9,435 bases of DNA, from NCBI GenBank assembly GCA_031284845.1, contig JAITXH010000129.1:1-9435 (forward strand), given 5' to 3'. Below are positions 1 through 6,949 of this stretch, one piece after another (position 1 is the stretch's first letter; every line of letters starts with the position of its first letter). A program made the position numbers and the translations under genes. The DNA comes from Puniceicoccales bacterium. Its GTDB lineage: Bacteria > Verrucomicrobiota > Verrucomicrobiia > Opitutales > UBA953. Under the pieces are notes generated by a model, which did no database searches, had not been told where the DNA came from, and was given only the letters and a program-made list of their open reading frames with translations.

Positions 1-2156
1 CCAATCTTGAAAGGAATGGCCGGGGCTGCGGCGGTTATTGCGCGTCCCTGAAAACGCTGTGTGCCTTCCAGCACTAAAATTCCTTCTACGCCAGCTCGCT
101 TGGGATCTGTTACGCGGAGCTTTACTACGCCTTCACTTGCATCGGATGCTATTTGCGCTGGAGTTACGCTAATGCCGCCTCCGGCACGGGTGGCGCTTAC
201 TCGCACGGGGGGAGGACGCGGAGGCGGTTTACCAGCTTTTTTCCCGGCTTGTGGCGCGGGTGTTTCTTTGGGCGGCGTCTTGGGCTCCTCGCGACGGACG
301 ATACGCACGGGAATCGAGACTTCTGTGTCGAATGGCAACTCCAGGATTCCGGCACCGGGAGGGCGGAGCACTTCGACGAAAAAGGGCGGCGGCGGGGCGA
401 CGACGAGGTAACTTTGGGCGACGGGCACGGTGTGGGTATAAAAGAAGGCCTGCATGAGTTCTTCAGCGGCATTCACCGGGTGGCGCACTGTCTTGGTGCC
501 GACTTTGGCCTCGGCGAAGAAACGTGGTTTATAGACGCCCGGCTTGGCGTCGCGGGGGGTGGTGAGGGTGAGCAGGGTGTTGTTTTTACCCGCGGGGATG
601 GTGGCGGCGGAGAGCACAAAACCTGCCGGCAGATCTTCAACGGCGAGGCGCACGGGTTCATTGAAATCGTCCAGACGGAATACTTTTAATTGCATCACTA
701 CGCTGCTGCCGGCGGGCACACTGATGTTGTCGGGTGTGAGGCGCGGCTCGAAGTCGGGTTGTGCGTGGGCGATGCGCAGGCGGTAGGCGTATTCCGGGCC
801 GCCTTTGCCCTGGATGTCGCGGATACACACCTGCACGGGGCCGTTGTCGGCGATAGTGACAGTGGTTTGCGGATCTGCATGGTGTGTGATGAGTCCGTAA
901 CGTTCGTCTTTGACATCATCTACATAGAGTTTGGGCGGGCGGCGTTTACCATCGGGGCCGATGGTGGCGAAGCGCTTCGAGGGCGTGAGTGCGAGATGGG
1001 CGTCGAGCGGGGAATCGAGGCGGCGTGCCATGACGTCTATGACGAGGGTGTCTCCTTTTTTTGCGGAAAATGAATAGTAATCTACATCGCCGGGTGTGTC
1101 TATGCGTCCGTTGATGACAACGGGAGGCGTGATGGTTTGTGGCATCTTCAAGAGGTTGTTCGGCTCGCGTTCCGAGACCTCGAGCAACTGGCCAAGCTCA
1201 AAGATGCGTGCGTTGGCCGGGCCGGACGGGGTAGGCAGGGCAAGAGTGGTGAGGCCGGGCTCACTGCCGGCAAGCGGGATGCGTGTACGCACTTCGTTGC
1301 CGGGTAGGTTGATGCCGCGGGCGGTGATTTCCACTGTTTTGTCTCCGGCGCGTGCGCCGAGTGGAAAGATGTCCGTCACGAAGGGGAGTTCACCGATTGT
1401 CATGCGATAGACGAAGTCGTCGCGTCCGCGGGAGACGGCGTCTTGAATCTCTACATCGTAGTCGCCTGTGGCCGGCACCGTCCACAGGAGCACGGGGTCG
1501 GGGTCGAATCGGAAATCGTCGGCGCTGGCGATCGGGGCTTGGGAGATGGCATCGAAGAGTGTGATTTTGGGTTGGAACCAGCCCGGGACTGCGTCGGCGA
1601 GGAAGGGCTTTATGGCGCGGCCCTTTACCTGAATGAGGAGCTTGCATCCGGCAATGGCGTGAAAGCGGAAACGGTCGCGCCCGGCGTTGAGGATTTGCCC
1701 GTTGACGACGACGGGGAGCGCCGGGAGCACCTGAGGTGTGGCGGCGGAGCTTGCCCCGGTTTCTTTGACTTCCGGGATGGCACTGACTTCGAATCGGAAG
1801 CGGTTTGAAAGGCCGCCGGCGGCCATGATGCGCAGATCGCGCACTCCGGGGGTGGCTGTGGGCGCGACGGTGAGGTGCAGGCGCACTGTCTGGGAGGCGG
1901 CTTCGTCGCGCTTTTTGGCTTCATTGATTTGGGCGGGCGTAGGCTCAAGGATGGAGAGCACTTTGCCGCTGACGCCTTCGCCGCTGATCCAGACTTCGGA
2001 GGCTCCGTCAAGGGATTTGCCGCCGAGAGAGATTTCGAGTGTGTCGCCATGTCGGGCACCGGCGGGATAGAGGTATTCGATATAGGGCGGGGTGGCAAAG
2101 GCAGATGCGGTAAAGGCGAGGAAAAAGAGGAAAAGTGCAAAGATCAGTCGGTGACG
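1..2156 (-). other. Exported PPC/TIG-like domain protein module, C-terminus outside window
   Basis: This part (residues 274-991 of the open frame) starts with basic RHR, a hydrophobic core LIFALFLFFLAF and a signal-peptidase-like ASAFA/TPP site. The mature part opens with PPYIEYLYPAGARHG (297-311), a TIG/IPT-like beta-domain start that I associate with large exported proteins of planctomycetes and verrucomicrobia. PPC-like beta domains follow at about 421-527 and 600-735. The second has the typical SEREPNN and RIDTPGDVDYYSFSAKKGD signature. Another TIG-like start, PFVTDIFPLGARAGD, is at 531-545. A Lys/Pro-rich linker (about 898-923) leads to further sequence beyond the window. PPC domains are usually accessory folding or binding modules, and no catalytic domain is visible here. 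Location is probably periplasm or cell surface. If it is a separate gene, TTG at 2184 is the best start (MHPQTGTKRHRL...), but only if the A run is one base shorter. Confidence 0.82.
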
Positions 2157-2975
2157 TTTTTGTCCCGGTCTGGGGATGCAATTCAGGAGTTTGCGCGTGT
2201 AGGCGTGTGCGGGGGCATTTATCACATCGGCTGTCGCGCCGTGCTCGACGATCTCTCCGCGATACATCACGGCGACTTCATCGGCCAGATGAGCGACGAC
2301 GCCGAAATTATGCGTGATGAGTAGGATGGCCATGTTGTGCTTGCGCCGCAATTCGCCGAGCAGAGTCAAAATCTGTTTTTGGATAGTCGCGTCGAGCGCC
2401 GTGGTCGGCTCGTCGGCAACGAGCAGACGCGGGCTGCAGGCGAGCGCCATCGCGATCATCGCACGCTGCTGCATTCCGCCGGACAATTCATGCGGGTAGG
2501 CGTCGTAGCGGGAGGCGGCGTCGCGGATGCCCACTTCGTCCAGCAGTTGCACCACGCGGGTGCGGACATCTTTCCCGGTATGGGAGTGGCAGCGGACGGC
2601 TTCTGCGATTTGGAATCCGATCGTGTAGGCGGGGTTGAGTGCTGCGCCGGGTTCCTGAAAGATATAGGCGATCTCTCTGCCGCGCAATTGCCGCAGGCGG
2701 GCTTCCGGCAGGGTGAGTATTTCCTGCCCGGAAAAGCGGATTGAGCCTTTCACTTCACAAGCCGGCGGGAGCGGGAGCAGTCGTGCCAGCGCGAGGGCGC
2801 TTACTGATTTGCCGCTTCCGGATTCTCCGACGACGGCGAGGATTTTCCCCGCATGGAGCGTGAAGGAGATGCCGTGGACGACCTCCGCCTCCTGATCACC
2901 GGAGCGAAACCGGATACTCAGATTTTGCACATCCAGCAAGGGCGCGGGAGTCTGGATGTCGGGCGGGGGTGGCAT
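1..2975 (-). CDS. ABC transporter ATPase continuous in frame with an exported PPC-domain protein (3' end outside window)
   Basis: One open frame starts at ATG 2975 and stays open for 991 codons to the window edge. Residues 1-273 are a complete oligopeptide/nickel-type (OppD/DppD-like) ABC ATPase. Residues 274-295 look like a signal peptide, and residues 296-991 are an exported multidomain protein. I translated the junction codon by codon (CCG GGA CAA AAA CGT CAC CGA CTG) and found no stop. The total codon count agrees with the coordinates, so the continuity is not a counting slip. The start lies 11 nt after the stop of the GH97 gene, which suggests cotranscription. Such a fusion is unusual because the ATPase works in the cytoplasm and the rest carries export signals. 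It may be a genuine fusion, or two overlapping genes joined by a one-base insertion at 2157-2161. The frame itself is certain; its status as a single protein is not. Confidence 0.75.
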   Translation of the reverse strand, partial: MPPPPDIQTPAPLLDVQNLSIRFRSGDQEAEVVHGISFTLHAGKILAVVGESGSGKSVSALALARLLPLPPACEVKGSIRFSGQEILTLPEARLRQLRGREIAYIFQEPGAALNPAYTIGFQIAEAVRCHSHTGKDVRTRVVQLLDEVGIRDAASRYDAYPHELSGGMQQRAMIAMALACSPRLLVADEPTTALDATIQKQILTLLGELRRKHNMAILLITHNFGVVAHLADEVAVMYRGEIVEHGATADVINAPAHAYTRKLLNCIPRPGQKRHRLIFALFLFFLAFTASAFATPPYIEYLYPAGARHGDTLEISLGGKSLDGASEVWISGEGVSGKVLSILEPTPAQINEAKKRDEAASQTVRLHLTVAPTATPGVRDLRIMAAGGLSNRFRFEVSAIPEVKETGASSAATPQVLPALPVVVNGQILNAGRDRFRFHAIAGCKLLIQVKGRAIKPFLADAVPGWFQPKITLFDAISQAPIASADDFRFDPDPVLLWTVPATGDYDVEIQDAVSRGRDDFVYRMTIGELPFVTDIFPLGARAGDKTVEITARGINLPGNEVRTRIPLAGSEPGLTTLALPTPSGPANARIFELGQLLEVSEREPNNLLKMPQTITPPVVINGRIDTPGDVDYYSFSAKKGDTLVIDVMARRLDSPLDAHLALTPSKRFATIGPDGKRRPPKLYVDDVKDERYGLITHHADPQTTVTIADNGPVQVCIRDIQGKGGPEYAYRLRIAHAQPDFEPRLTPDNISVPAGSSVVMQLKVFRLDDFNEPVRLAVEDLPAGFVLSAATIPAGKNNTLLTLTTPRDAKPGVYKPRFFAEAKVGTKTVRHPVNAAEELMQAFFYTHTVPVAQSYLVVAPPPPFFVEVLRPPGAGILELPFDTEVSIPVRIVRREEPKTPPKETPAPQAGKKAGKPPPRPPPVRVSATRAGGGISVTPAQIASDASEGVVKLRVTDPKRAGVEGILVLEGTQRFQGRAITAAAPAIPFKI
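2157..2975 (-). other. ABC ATPase module (OppD/DppD-like nucleotide-binding domain)
   Basis: This is the cytoplasmic ATP-hydrolysing subunit of an importer, most like the peptide/oligopeptide/nickel class. Visible motifs, in protein residues: Walker A GESGSGKS (50-57), Q-loop FQEPGAALNP (Q107), signature LSGGMQQR (164-171), Walker B LLVADEP (184-190), D-loop ALD, and H-loop ITHN (H222). The stretch HAYTRKLL (257-264) begins the C-terminal region found in the oligopeptide class. The usual further 40-60 residues of that region are missing, because the frame passes straight into a hydrophobic export signal at residue 274. No permease, second ATPase or solute-binding gene is in the window, so the substrate is unknown. 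Removing one A from the run at 2157-2161 would end the ATPase after four more codons at a TGA, giving 277 residues. ATPase identity is very secure; substrate class is moderate. Confidence 0.92.
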
Positions 2976-2986
2976 GTCCGGCGGGG

Positions 2987-4891
2987 TTAGTCCGCTGGGG
3001 TAAGCCGGAGGACGGCACCGCCGCTGGAGCGCAAAGTGAGGTTTACGGAGTCGGTGGCCTTTACTTCCCGTGTGGCAACTTTCCATGCATCGTTTTTCGA
3101 AATTTCATCGGTGATGATGATGGCATTGTATTTTTTTCCGGGACTCAGGAAATCAAGTTTCAGCGTGGTTTCGCGTTGGTCTCTACCGTTCAATATACCG
3201 ACAAACCAGACGTCGTTTTTGCGGCGTGCGAAGGGGGCGAATTTTCCGACTTCGGCTCCCGGAAGGACGCGCGTCTCGTCCCACACGGCGGGTAGGCTTT
3301 TCAGCACTTCGCGTTGCGGCGTCGCGGCGGGTGCGGCTGCGCGCAGGTCTCCGGGAGGGCTGACGATGTGCTGGATGGGCGACGTATAGACGATGAGGGC
3401 GGCGAGTTGCAGCGTCCATGAGGCATTGTCGAGCCGCTTCGGATCGTGCCCGAAGTAGCCTGGGGTGAAGTCTGCCGAGCCGGCGACCAGGCGGGTGAAG
3501 GGCAGGGCGCAGTAGTGTTCGGCACCGATTGCGCCCCAAATGTTTTGTTCGAGTCCGAAGATGCCTTCGCGTGTCAATCCGTTGGGCCAAGTGTGCTCTT
3601 CGCCGCTGGGCGTGTTCGCGCCGTGGAAGTTGATCATGAGCTTGCGTGCGGCGGCGTGACGCAGCACGGCGTCGTAGAAGCGGATGCGCGACTGCGACTG
3701 GCTGTCCATGAAGTCTATTTTGATGCCGACGACGCCAGTGGCTTTGAGTTTGTCGAAGAAGTCCTTCATTTGCGCCCAGTCGTTGCCGGTGTTGCTGATT
3801 TGGTTCCAGCGTTTCCAAACCCAGATTTTCACATTCTTTTTGGCTGCATGTTCGACGACTTGGCGGAGCAGTGTCCATTTGTCGGCGCTGGTGTTCCGGT
3901 TTTGCCATTGTTCCCAGCCTTCATCTATGAGGTGGTATTCATAGCCGAGTTCACCGGCCAGATCTGCGAATTTTATCTGGTCCCGGTAATCGGCGCGCGT
4001 GGTGCTCCACCACGACCACGTGGAGCGTCCGGGCTTGATCCAGTCTGTAGCCGGGCCGTTGGGGAAGAGGGTGGCATCGGGCGCGGGGACGAGCGACTGG
4101 ACGATGTCGCTGTTGACAAGTGTGTTCAAGTCGCGGGCGGCGAGCACGACGCGCCACGGGGTGTGCGTGCTTTTGTCCGGAAAGTGGAATCCCTTGGGGT
4201 CGTGGTAATAAACGGTGCGGAGCGGGTCGCCCGATTTCACGGTGAGTTTGATACCCGACCAGCCTATGCCAAAGCTGCCAGCCTCTTGAAAGAACAGAAA
4301 GTCGCCGCCGGGGAGTGCCGCGAGGATGGGAGTGGAGCGCACGGCGTTTTTTTGTTTGATGGCACTCAGGAGCACGGGTTTGAAGACACCTTCGCTGGGG
4401 CCGAGGGCAGACTTGCCGTCTTGCGTCCAGAGCACGGCTTCTTCCGGGACACCGAAGCCGGTGGATTCGGCTTTTACGTGACCGCCAGTGCCTTCGGGAA
4501 ATTCATAGCGGAAGGCGACGCCGTCGTTGAACACGCGCACGCGCAGGGTTTGCCCTTTTTGCAAGCCGCCCACGTTGTATTCCACAAAGGACACTTTGCC
4601 TGTGGCGTGGACGCCGTTGACGGGGAATGTTTTTTCCTGCGTGCCGGTCTTGGCGAGCAATTCGAGGGAGGAGACGTTTTCCCCACTGTTGGTTTCGTTG
4701 AGGACAATGCCCAGAGGTGCCCATTGCAGGAGCGGAGTCTGCCCGCGCTGGAGGGTATAGCCGGCCCGATTTTCTTTCAGAGAAACGGACAATGTGAGCG
4801 AACCATCGGGGCCGGGGAGTTCAAGTCCAGTAGCTGCGAATACGGGCGACGCGCCGGCTAGGACGGAGAGGAGTATGCCTGCAAATTTCAT
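2987..4891 (-). CDS. Secreted glycoside hydrolase family 97 alpha-glycosidase
   Basis: The 634-residue protein hydrolyses alpha-linked sugars (alpha-glucosidase or alpha-galactosidase family), probably in the periplasm or outside the cell. ATG 4891 was chosen because it gives a signal peptide (MKFAGILLSVLAGASPVFA). The 54 codons upstream would overlap the end of cysI and lack protein character. An N-terminal beta-sandwich (about 22-270) is followed by the catalytic barrel, with hallmark KPGRSTWSWW (286-295), LIDEGWEQW (321-329), GIKIDFMDS (389-397), NFHGANTPSGE (421-431) and TREGIFGLE (440-448), then a C-terminal beta domain. In this family the retaining branch carries an Asp nucleophile that the inverting branch (SusB type) lacks. 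D393 in KIDF fits that Asp, and E442 or E448 fits the acid/base. I therefore infer a retaining enzyme, perhaps an alpha-galactosidase. Length matches the family. It lies between cysI and the ABC ATPase with short gaps. Confidence 0.93.
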   Translation of the reverse strand: MKFAGILLSVLAGASPVFAATGLELPGPDGSLTLSVSLKENRAGYTLQRGQTPLLQWAPLGIVLNETNSGENVSSLELLAKTGTQEKTFPVNGVHATGKVSFVEYNVGGLQKGQTLRVRVFNDGVAFRYEFPEGTGGHVKAESTGFGVPEEAVLWTQDGKSALGPSEGVFKPVLLSAIKQKNAVRSTPILAALPGGDFLFFQEAGSFGIGWSGIKLTVKSGDPLRTVYYHDPKGFHFPDKSTHTPWRVVLAARDLNTLVNSDIVQSLVPAPDATLFPNGPATDWIKPGRSTWSWWSTTRADYRDQIKFADLAGELGYEYHLIDEGWEQWQNRNTSADKWTLLRQVVEHAAKKNVKIWVWKRWNQISNTGNDWAQMKDFFDKLKATGVVGIKIDFMDSQSQSRIRFYDAVLRHAAARKLMINFHGANTPSGEEHTWPNGLTREGIFGLEQNIWGAIGAEHYCALPFTRLVAGSADFTPGYFGHDPKRLDNASWTLQLAALIVYTSPIQHIVSPPGDLRAAAPAATPQREVLKSLPAVWDETRVLPGAEVGKFAPFARRKNDVWFVGILNGRDQRETTLKLDFLSPGKKYNAIIITDEISKNDAWKVATREVKATDSVNLTLRSSGGAVLRLTPAD

Positions 4892-4955
4892 AAGAGGAAA
4901 GATGACAGGCCGTAGCGGTTGATGTTCCGGCGCGAAGAGGGAGTGGGGGCGAGGC

Positions 4956-6677
4956 TTACTGCACCAACACCCGCGCCGCAAAGTCGCCAAAGCGCTCGCC
5001 GTTTTCGCGCTCTGTTTTGAAGCGCGCCAGCAGTGGGCGCAATTCCGTAGCAAGGTCGTCGAGTTTCAGGTTTTCGCGGTAGAGCTTGTTCAGGCGCGTG
5101 CCTGCGTGCCCGCCGCCGAGCAGGAGGTTGTATTTCCCCGGCGCAGTGCCGACGAGTCCGAGTTCTGCCGCATAAGGGCGGGCGCAGCCGTTGGAGCACC
5201 CCGTCATGCGCACAAGAATTTCTTCGCTGCCCAAGCCCAACTCGGCAAGCAAGGTCTCGATCTCTCCGATGACTTGCGGAAGCGCACGCTCGGACTCCGC
5301 CAGCGCAAAGCCGCAGGTGGGCAGCGCCGGGCACGCCAATGCCACGCCGCGTGTGGGCGTGACGCGCACATTCACATCCACGCCGTGCGCGATGAAGACT
5401 GCCTCGACGTCCTGGCGTGCTTCGGATGCGATGTCGCTGAGAAGGATATTTTGCGAGGGAGTGAGCCAAACTTGCGGGCTGAACTTTGAGACGACTTCGC
5501 GGAGCGCCGTCTTAAATGCACGCCCGGGAGTGTCCCGCACGCGTCCGGCTTCGACAAAGAGCGCCAGAAATTGCCTGCCGTCGCACTGCTTGTGCCAGCC
5601 GTAATCGTCTCCTTGTCCAGTGAACACCGCCGGGCGCGATGGCGCGAACTGGAATCCGAGGCGCTTTTCCATTTCTGCGATGAACCACGGCACGCCGCGG
5701 TCATCGAGGATGTATTTCAAGCGCGCATGGCGGCGGTTTGCACGGTCGCCGAAATCGCGGTGCGTGGTGATGGCGGCGCGGGCGACTTCCACAACGTGCT
5801 CGCGAGGGATGAAACCTATGGGACTGGCGAGGCGCGGGTAGGTGGCCGCCATGCCGTGCGTGGTGCCGAGTCCGCCCCCGGCGACTACATTGTATCCGGC
5901 GACGACGCCGTTTTCCACAATGGCGATGAAGCCGAGATCATTGGTGTAGATGTCGGTTTCGTTGCGAGGCGGGATGGCAAAACCGATTTTGAATTTACGC
6001 GGCAGGTAAGTTTTGCCGTAAAGCGGATCCACTGCGGTGCCATCAGCGCCGGGCGCGGCTGTGGGAATCGGGTAAGGCGTAGTCACCCCGGATTGCTGTG
6101 CGCCTGCGACAAGGCTTGTAAGCTCTGGTTCCAGCTTGGCTCCGTCTATCCATATTTGGTGATAGGCGGTGGCGGTCGGGATGAGGGCGCGGGTGACATC
6201 AAAGGCGTCGTCGCGCACTTGCTTCCCGGCTTGTGTGCCGGCGGGTGCTGGCGGTGCCGTGACATTGCGGTTGATGTCTCCTGCTGTGGCGATGGTGGTG
6301 CCGAGTGCGGCGTTAATGGTGTGGATGACGTTGCGCAGGTCGCCTTTCAGCACGCCGTGGAATTGAAATGTCTGCCGCGTGGTGATGCGCAAGGTGCCAT
6401 TGCCGAAGCGATCGGCGAGCGCGTCATAGACCAGATATTGCGCAGCGGGCACCGTGCCGCCGGTCTGGCGTGTGCGCACCATCACACTGTATTCGCGTTT
6501 GACGCGCCGCTTGTCGCGGTCGTCTTGTTGATACATGCCGTGGAACTTGAGCAACTGGCTGTCGTCTTCAGAAAATTTTTCTGCCTCTGTGTCGGCCAGT
6601 GTTTCGGCAATGGTGCCGGCGAGTGTAGGGCTGGCGGCCTTGAGGAGTTCGTTTTTCGAGAGCGGTTTTTCGTCCAT
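4956..6677 (-). CDS. cysI: Assimilatory sulfite reductase, siroheme/4Fe-4S hemoprotein subunit
   Basis: The protein reduces sulfite to sulfide by six electrons in cytoplasmic cysteine biosynthesis. From ATG 6677 it has 573 residues, close to E. coli CysI (570). The N-terminal part shows FHGMYQQDDRDKRR (45-58) and the siroheme-side motif RITTRQTFQFHGVLK (97-111). PRKFKIGFAIPP (226-237) supplies the basic residues that contact sulfite and siroheme. The cluster-binding cysteines are C449, C455, C494 and C498 (CPALPTC and TGCSNGC). Their 6/39/4 spacing is identical to that in E. coli CysI. A longer frame reaches TTG 6779, but the 34 extra residues look like leader sequence and overlap a predicted hairpin. 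No CysJ flavoprotein gene is adjacent, so the electron donor could be a distant CysJ or ferredoxin. There is no Shine-Dalgarno sequence. Transcription probably starts in the divergent promoter region near 6828. Confidence 0.95.
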   Translation of the reverse strand: MDEKPLSKNELLKAASPTLAGTIAETLADTEAEKFSEDDSQLLKFHGMYQQDDRDKRRVKREYSVMVRTRQTGGTVPAAQYLVYDALADRFGNGTLRITTRQTFQFHGVLKGDLRNVIHTINAALGTTIATAGDINRNVTAPPAPAGTQAGKQVRDDAFDVTRALIPTATAYHQIWIDGAKLEPELTSLVAGAQQSGVTTPYPIPTAAPGADGTAVDPLYGKTYLPRKFKIGFAIPPRNETDIYTNDLGFIAIVENGVVAGYNVVAGGGLGTTHGMAATYPRLASPIGFIPREHVVEVARAAITTHRDFGDRANRRHARLKYILDDRGVPWFIAEMEKRLGFQFAPSRPAVFTGQGDDYGWHKQCDGRQFLALFVEAGRVRDTPGRAFKTALREVVSKFSPQVWLTPSQNILLSDIASEARQDVEAVFIAHGVDVNVRVTPTRGVALACPALPTCGFALAESERALPQVIGEIETLLAELGLGSEEILVRMTGCSNGCARPYAAELGLVGTAPGKYNLLLGGGHAGTRLNKLYRENLKLDDLATELRPLLARFKTERENGERFGDFAARVLVQ

Positions 6678-6730
6678 ATGCACGGTTGGTAAAAACGAGA
6701 CCTCTTTGCCGCGGTGCCCGTGGAAGTCAA

Positions 6731-6770
6731 CTTCTGCATCAAATTTCAAGTTTCCAGATGCAGAGGCATC
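6731..6770 (-). promoter_or_regulatory. Candidate competing hairpins in the cysI 5' leader
   Basis: In the minus-strand transcript, GATGC CTCT GCATC (6770 down to 6757) can form a 5-bp, 4-nt-loop hairpin. The same GCATC, as part of TCTGCATC (6764-6757), is also perfectly complementary to GATGCAGA at 6740-6733, with a 16-nt loop. The two structures share one arm and so exclude each other. This could be a regulatory switch in the leader, or chance. It matches no riboswitch class that I recognise. Confidence 0.3.
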
Positions 6771-6832
6771 AGGCGGCAAGTATCAGGGGTAGGCATAGCT
6801 GGGGCAGTGGCGGAACATGGGTGGCTCTTTTG

Positions 6833-6861
6833 TTGTTATAGATTAATAATTAACAGATAAC
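6833..6861 (+). promoter_or_regulatory. Possible promoter for the rightward 81-residue membrane protein/SPFH pair
   Basis: On the plus strand the same dyad gives TTGTTA (6833-6838), a 17-base gap, and GATAAC (6856-6861). Each hexamer matches consensus in 4 of 6 positions. It is weaker than the leftward promoter but correctly placed, leaving a leader of about 80 nt before ATG 6950. Because it follows from the symmetry of the site, it could be coincidental. Confidence 0.35.
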
Positions 6862-6863
6862 AA
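6835..6863 (-). promoter_or_regulatory. Probable sigma-70-type promoter for cysI
   Basis: Reading the minus strand, TTGTTA (6863-6858) and TATAAC (6840-6835) are separated by exactly 17 bases. They match the -35/-10 consensus in 4 and 5 positions of 6. This would start transcription near 6828 and give a leader of about 150 nt before cysI ATG 6677. The elements are embedded in a dyad-symmetric sequence, so they may also be a regulator-binding site. Confidence 0.5.
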
Positions 6864-6864
6864 T

Positions 6865-6930
6865 TGCCTGAGAACTACTCCACAAGAAAGCTCTTGCCTG
6901 CGAGGTCTCTCAAAGTAGGGTGCCTGAGAA
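6865..6930 (+). repeat. Three spaced copies of TGCCTGAGAA-type repeat
   Basis: TGCCTGAGAA occurs at 6865-6874 and again, identically, at 6921-6930. A diverged copy, TGCCTGCGAG, is at 6895-6904. Start-to-start spacings are 30 and 26 bases, close to three and two and a half helical turns. The copies lie downstream of the dyad in what would be the leader of the rightward transcript. A small stem, CAAGA-AAGC-TCTTG (6883-6896), sits between the first two. The function is unknown. Confidence 0.45.
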
Positions 6931-6949
6931 AACGCGAAATCTCCCCCTC

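Larger units (their letters stand above)
6833..6863. repeat. 31-bp AT-rich imperfect palindrome in the divergent promoter region
   Basis: The outer arms TTGTTAT (6833-6839) and ATAACAA (6857-6863) are perfect inverted repeats. The inner arms TTAAT (6843-6847) and ATTAA (6849-6853) flank the centre base at 6848. Twelve of the fifteen position pairs are complementary. Position between two divergent genes, overlapping both sets of promoter hexamers, is what one expects of an operator for a dimeric regulator. No regulator gene is seen nearby. Confidence 0.6.

Noticed and set aside
3446..4861. A 471-codon plus-strand open frame opposite the GH97 gene
   Set aside because: It is fully antisense to a gene with clear GH97 motifs, and its translation has no recognisable domain. 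Long antisense frames are common in GC-rich coding DNA.
4892..5053. A longer GH97 product starting at 5053
   Set aside because: The extra 54 residues overlap the cysI 3' end, and ATG 4891 begins a normal signal peptide.
5571..6692. A 373-codon plus-strand frame opposite cysI
   Set aside because: It is antisense to a secure cysI whose four cluster cysteines have exact family spacing. The translation is Gly/Arg/Val-rich without family features.
6678..6779. A TTG-started N-terminal extension of CysI (34 residues)
   Set aside because: The ATG at 6677 gives 573 residues, close to the family length, and the extension overlaps candidate leader hairpins and lacks family resemblance.
6917..6946. A TPP (THI-box) riboswitch, suggested by GGGTGCCTGAGA
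   Set aside because: Only the short GGGTGC/CTGAGA resemblance is present. The required downstream ACCTGAT...GCGTAGGGA core and the pairing partners are absent.
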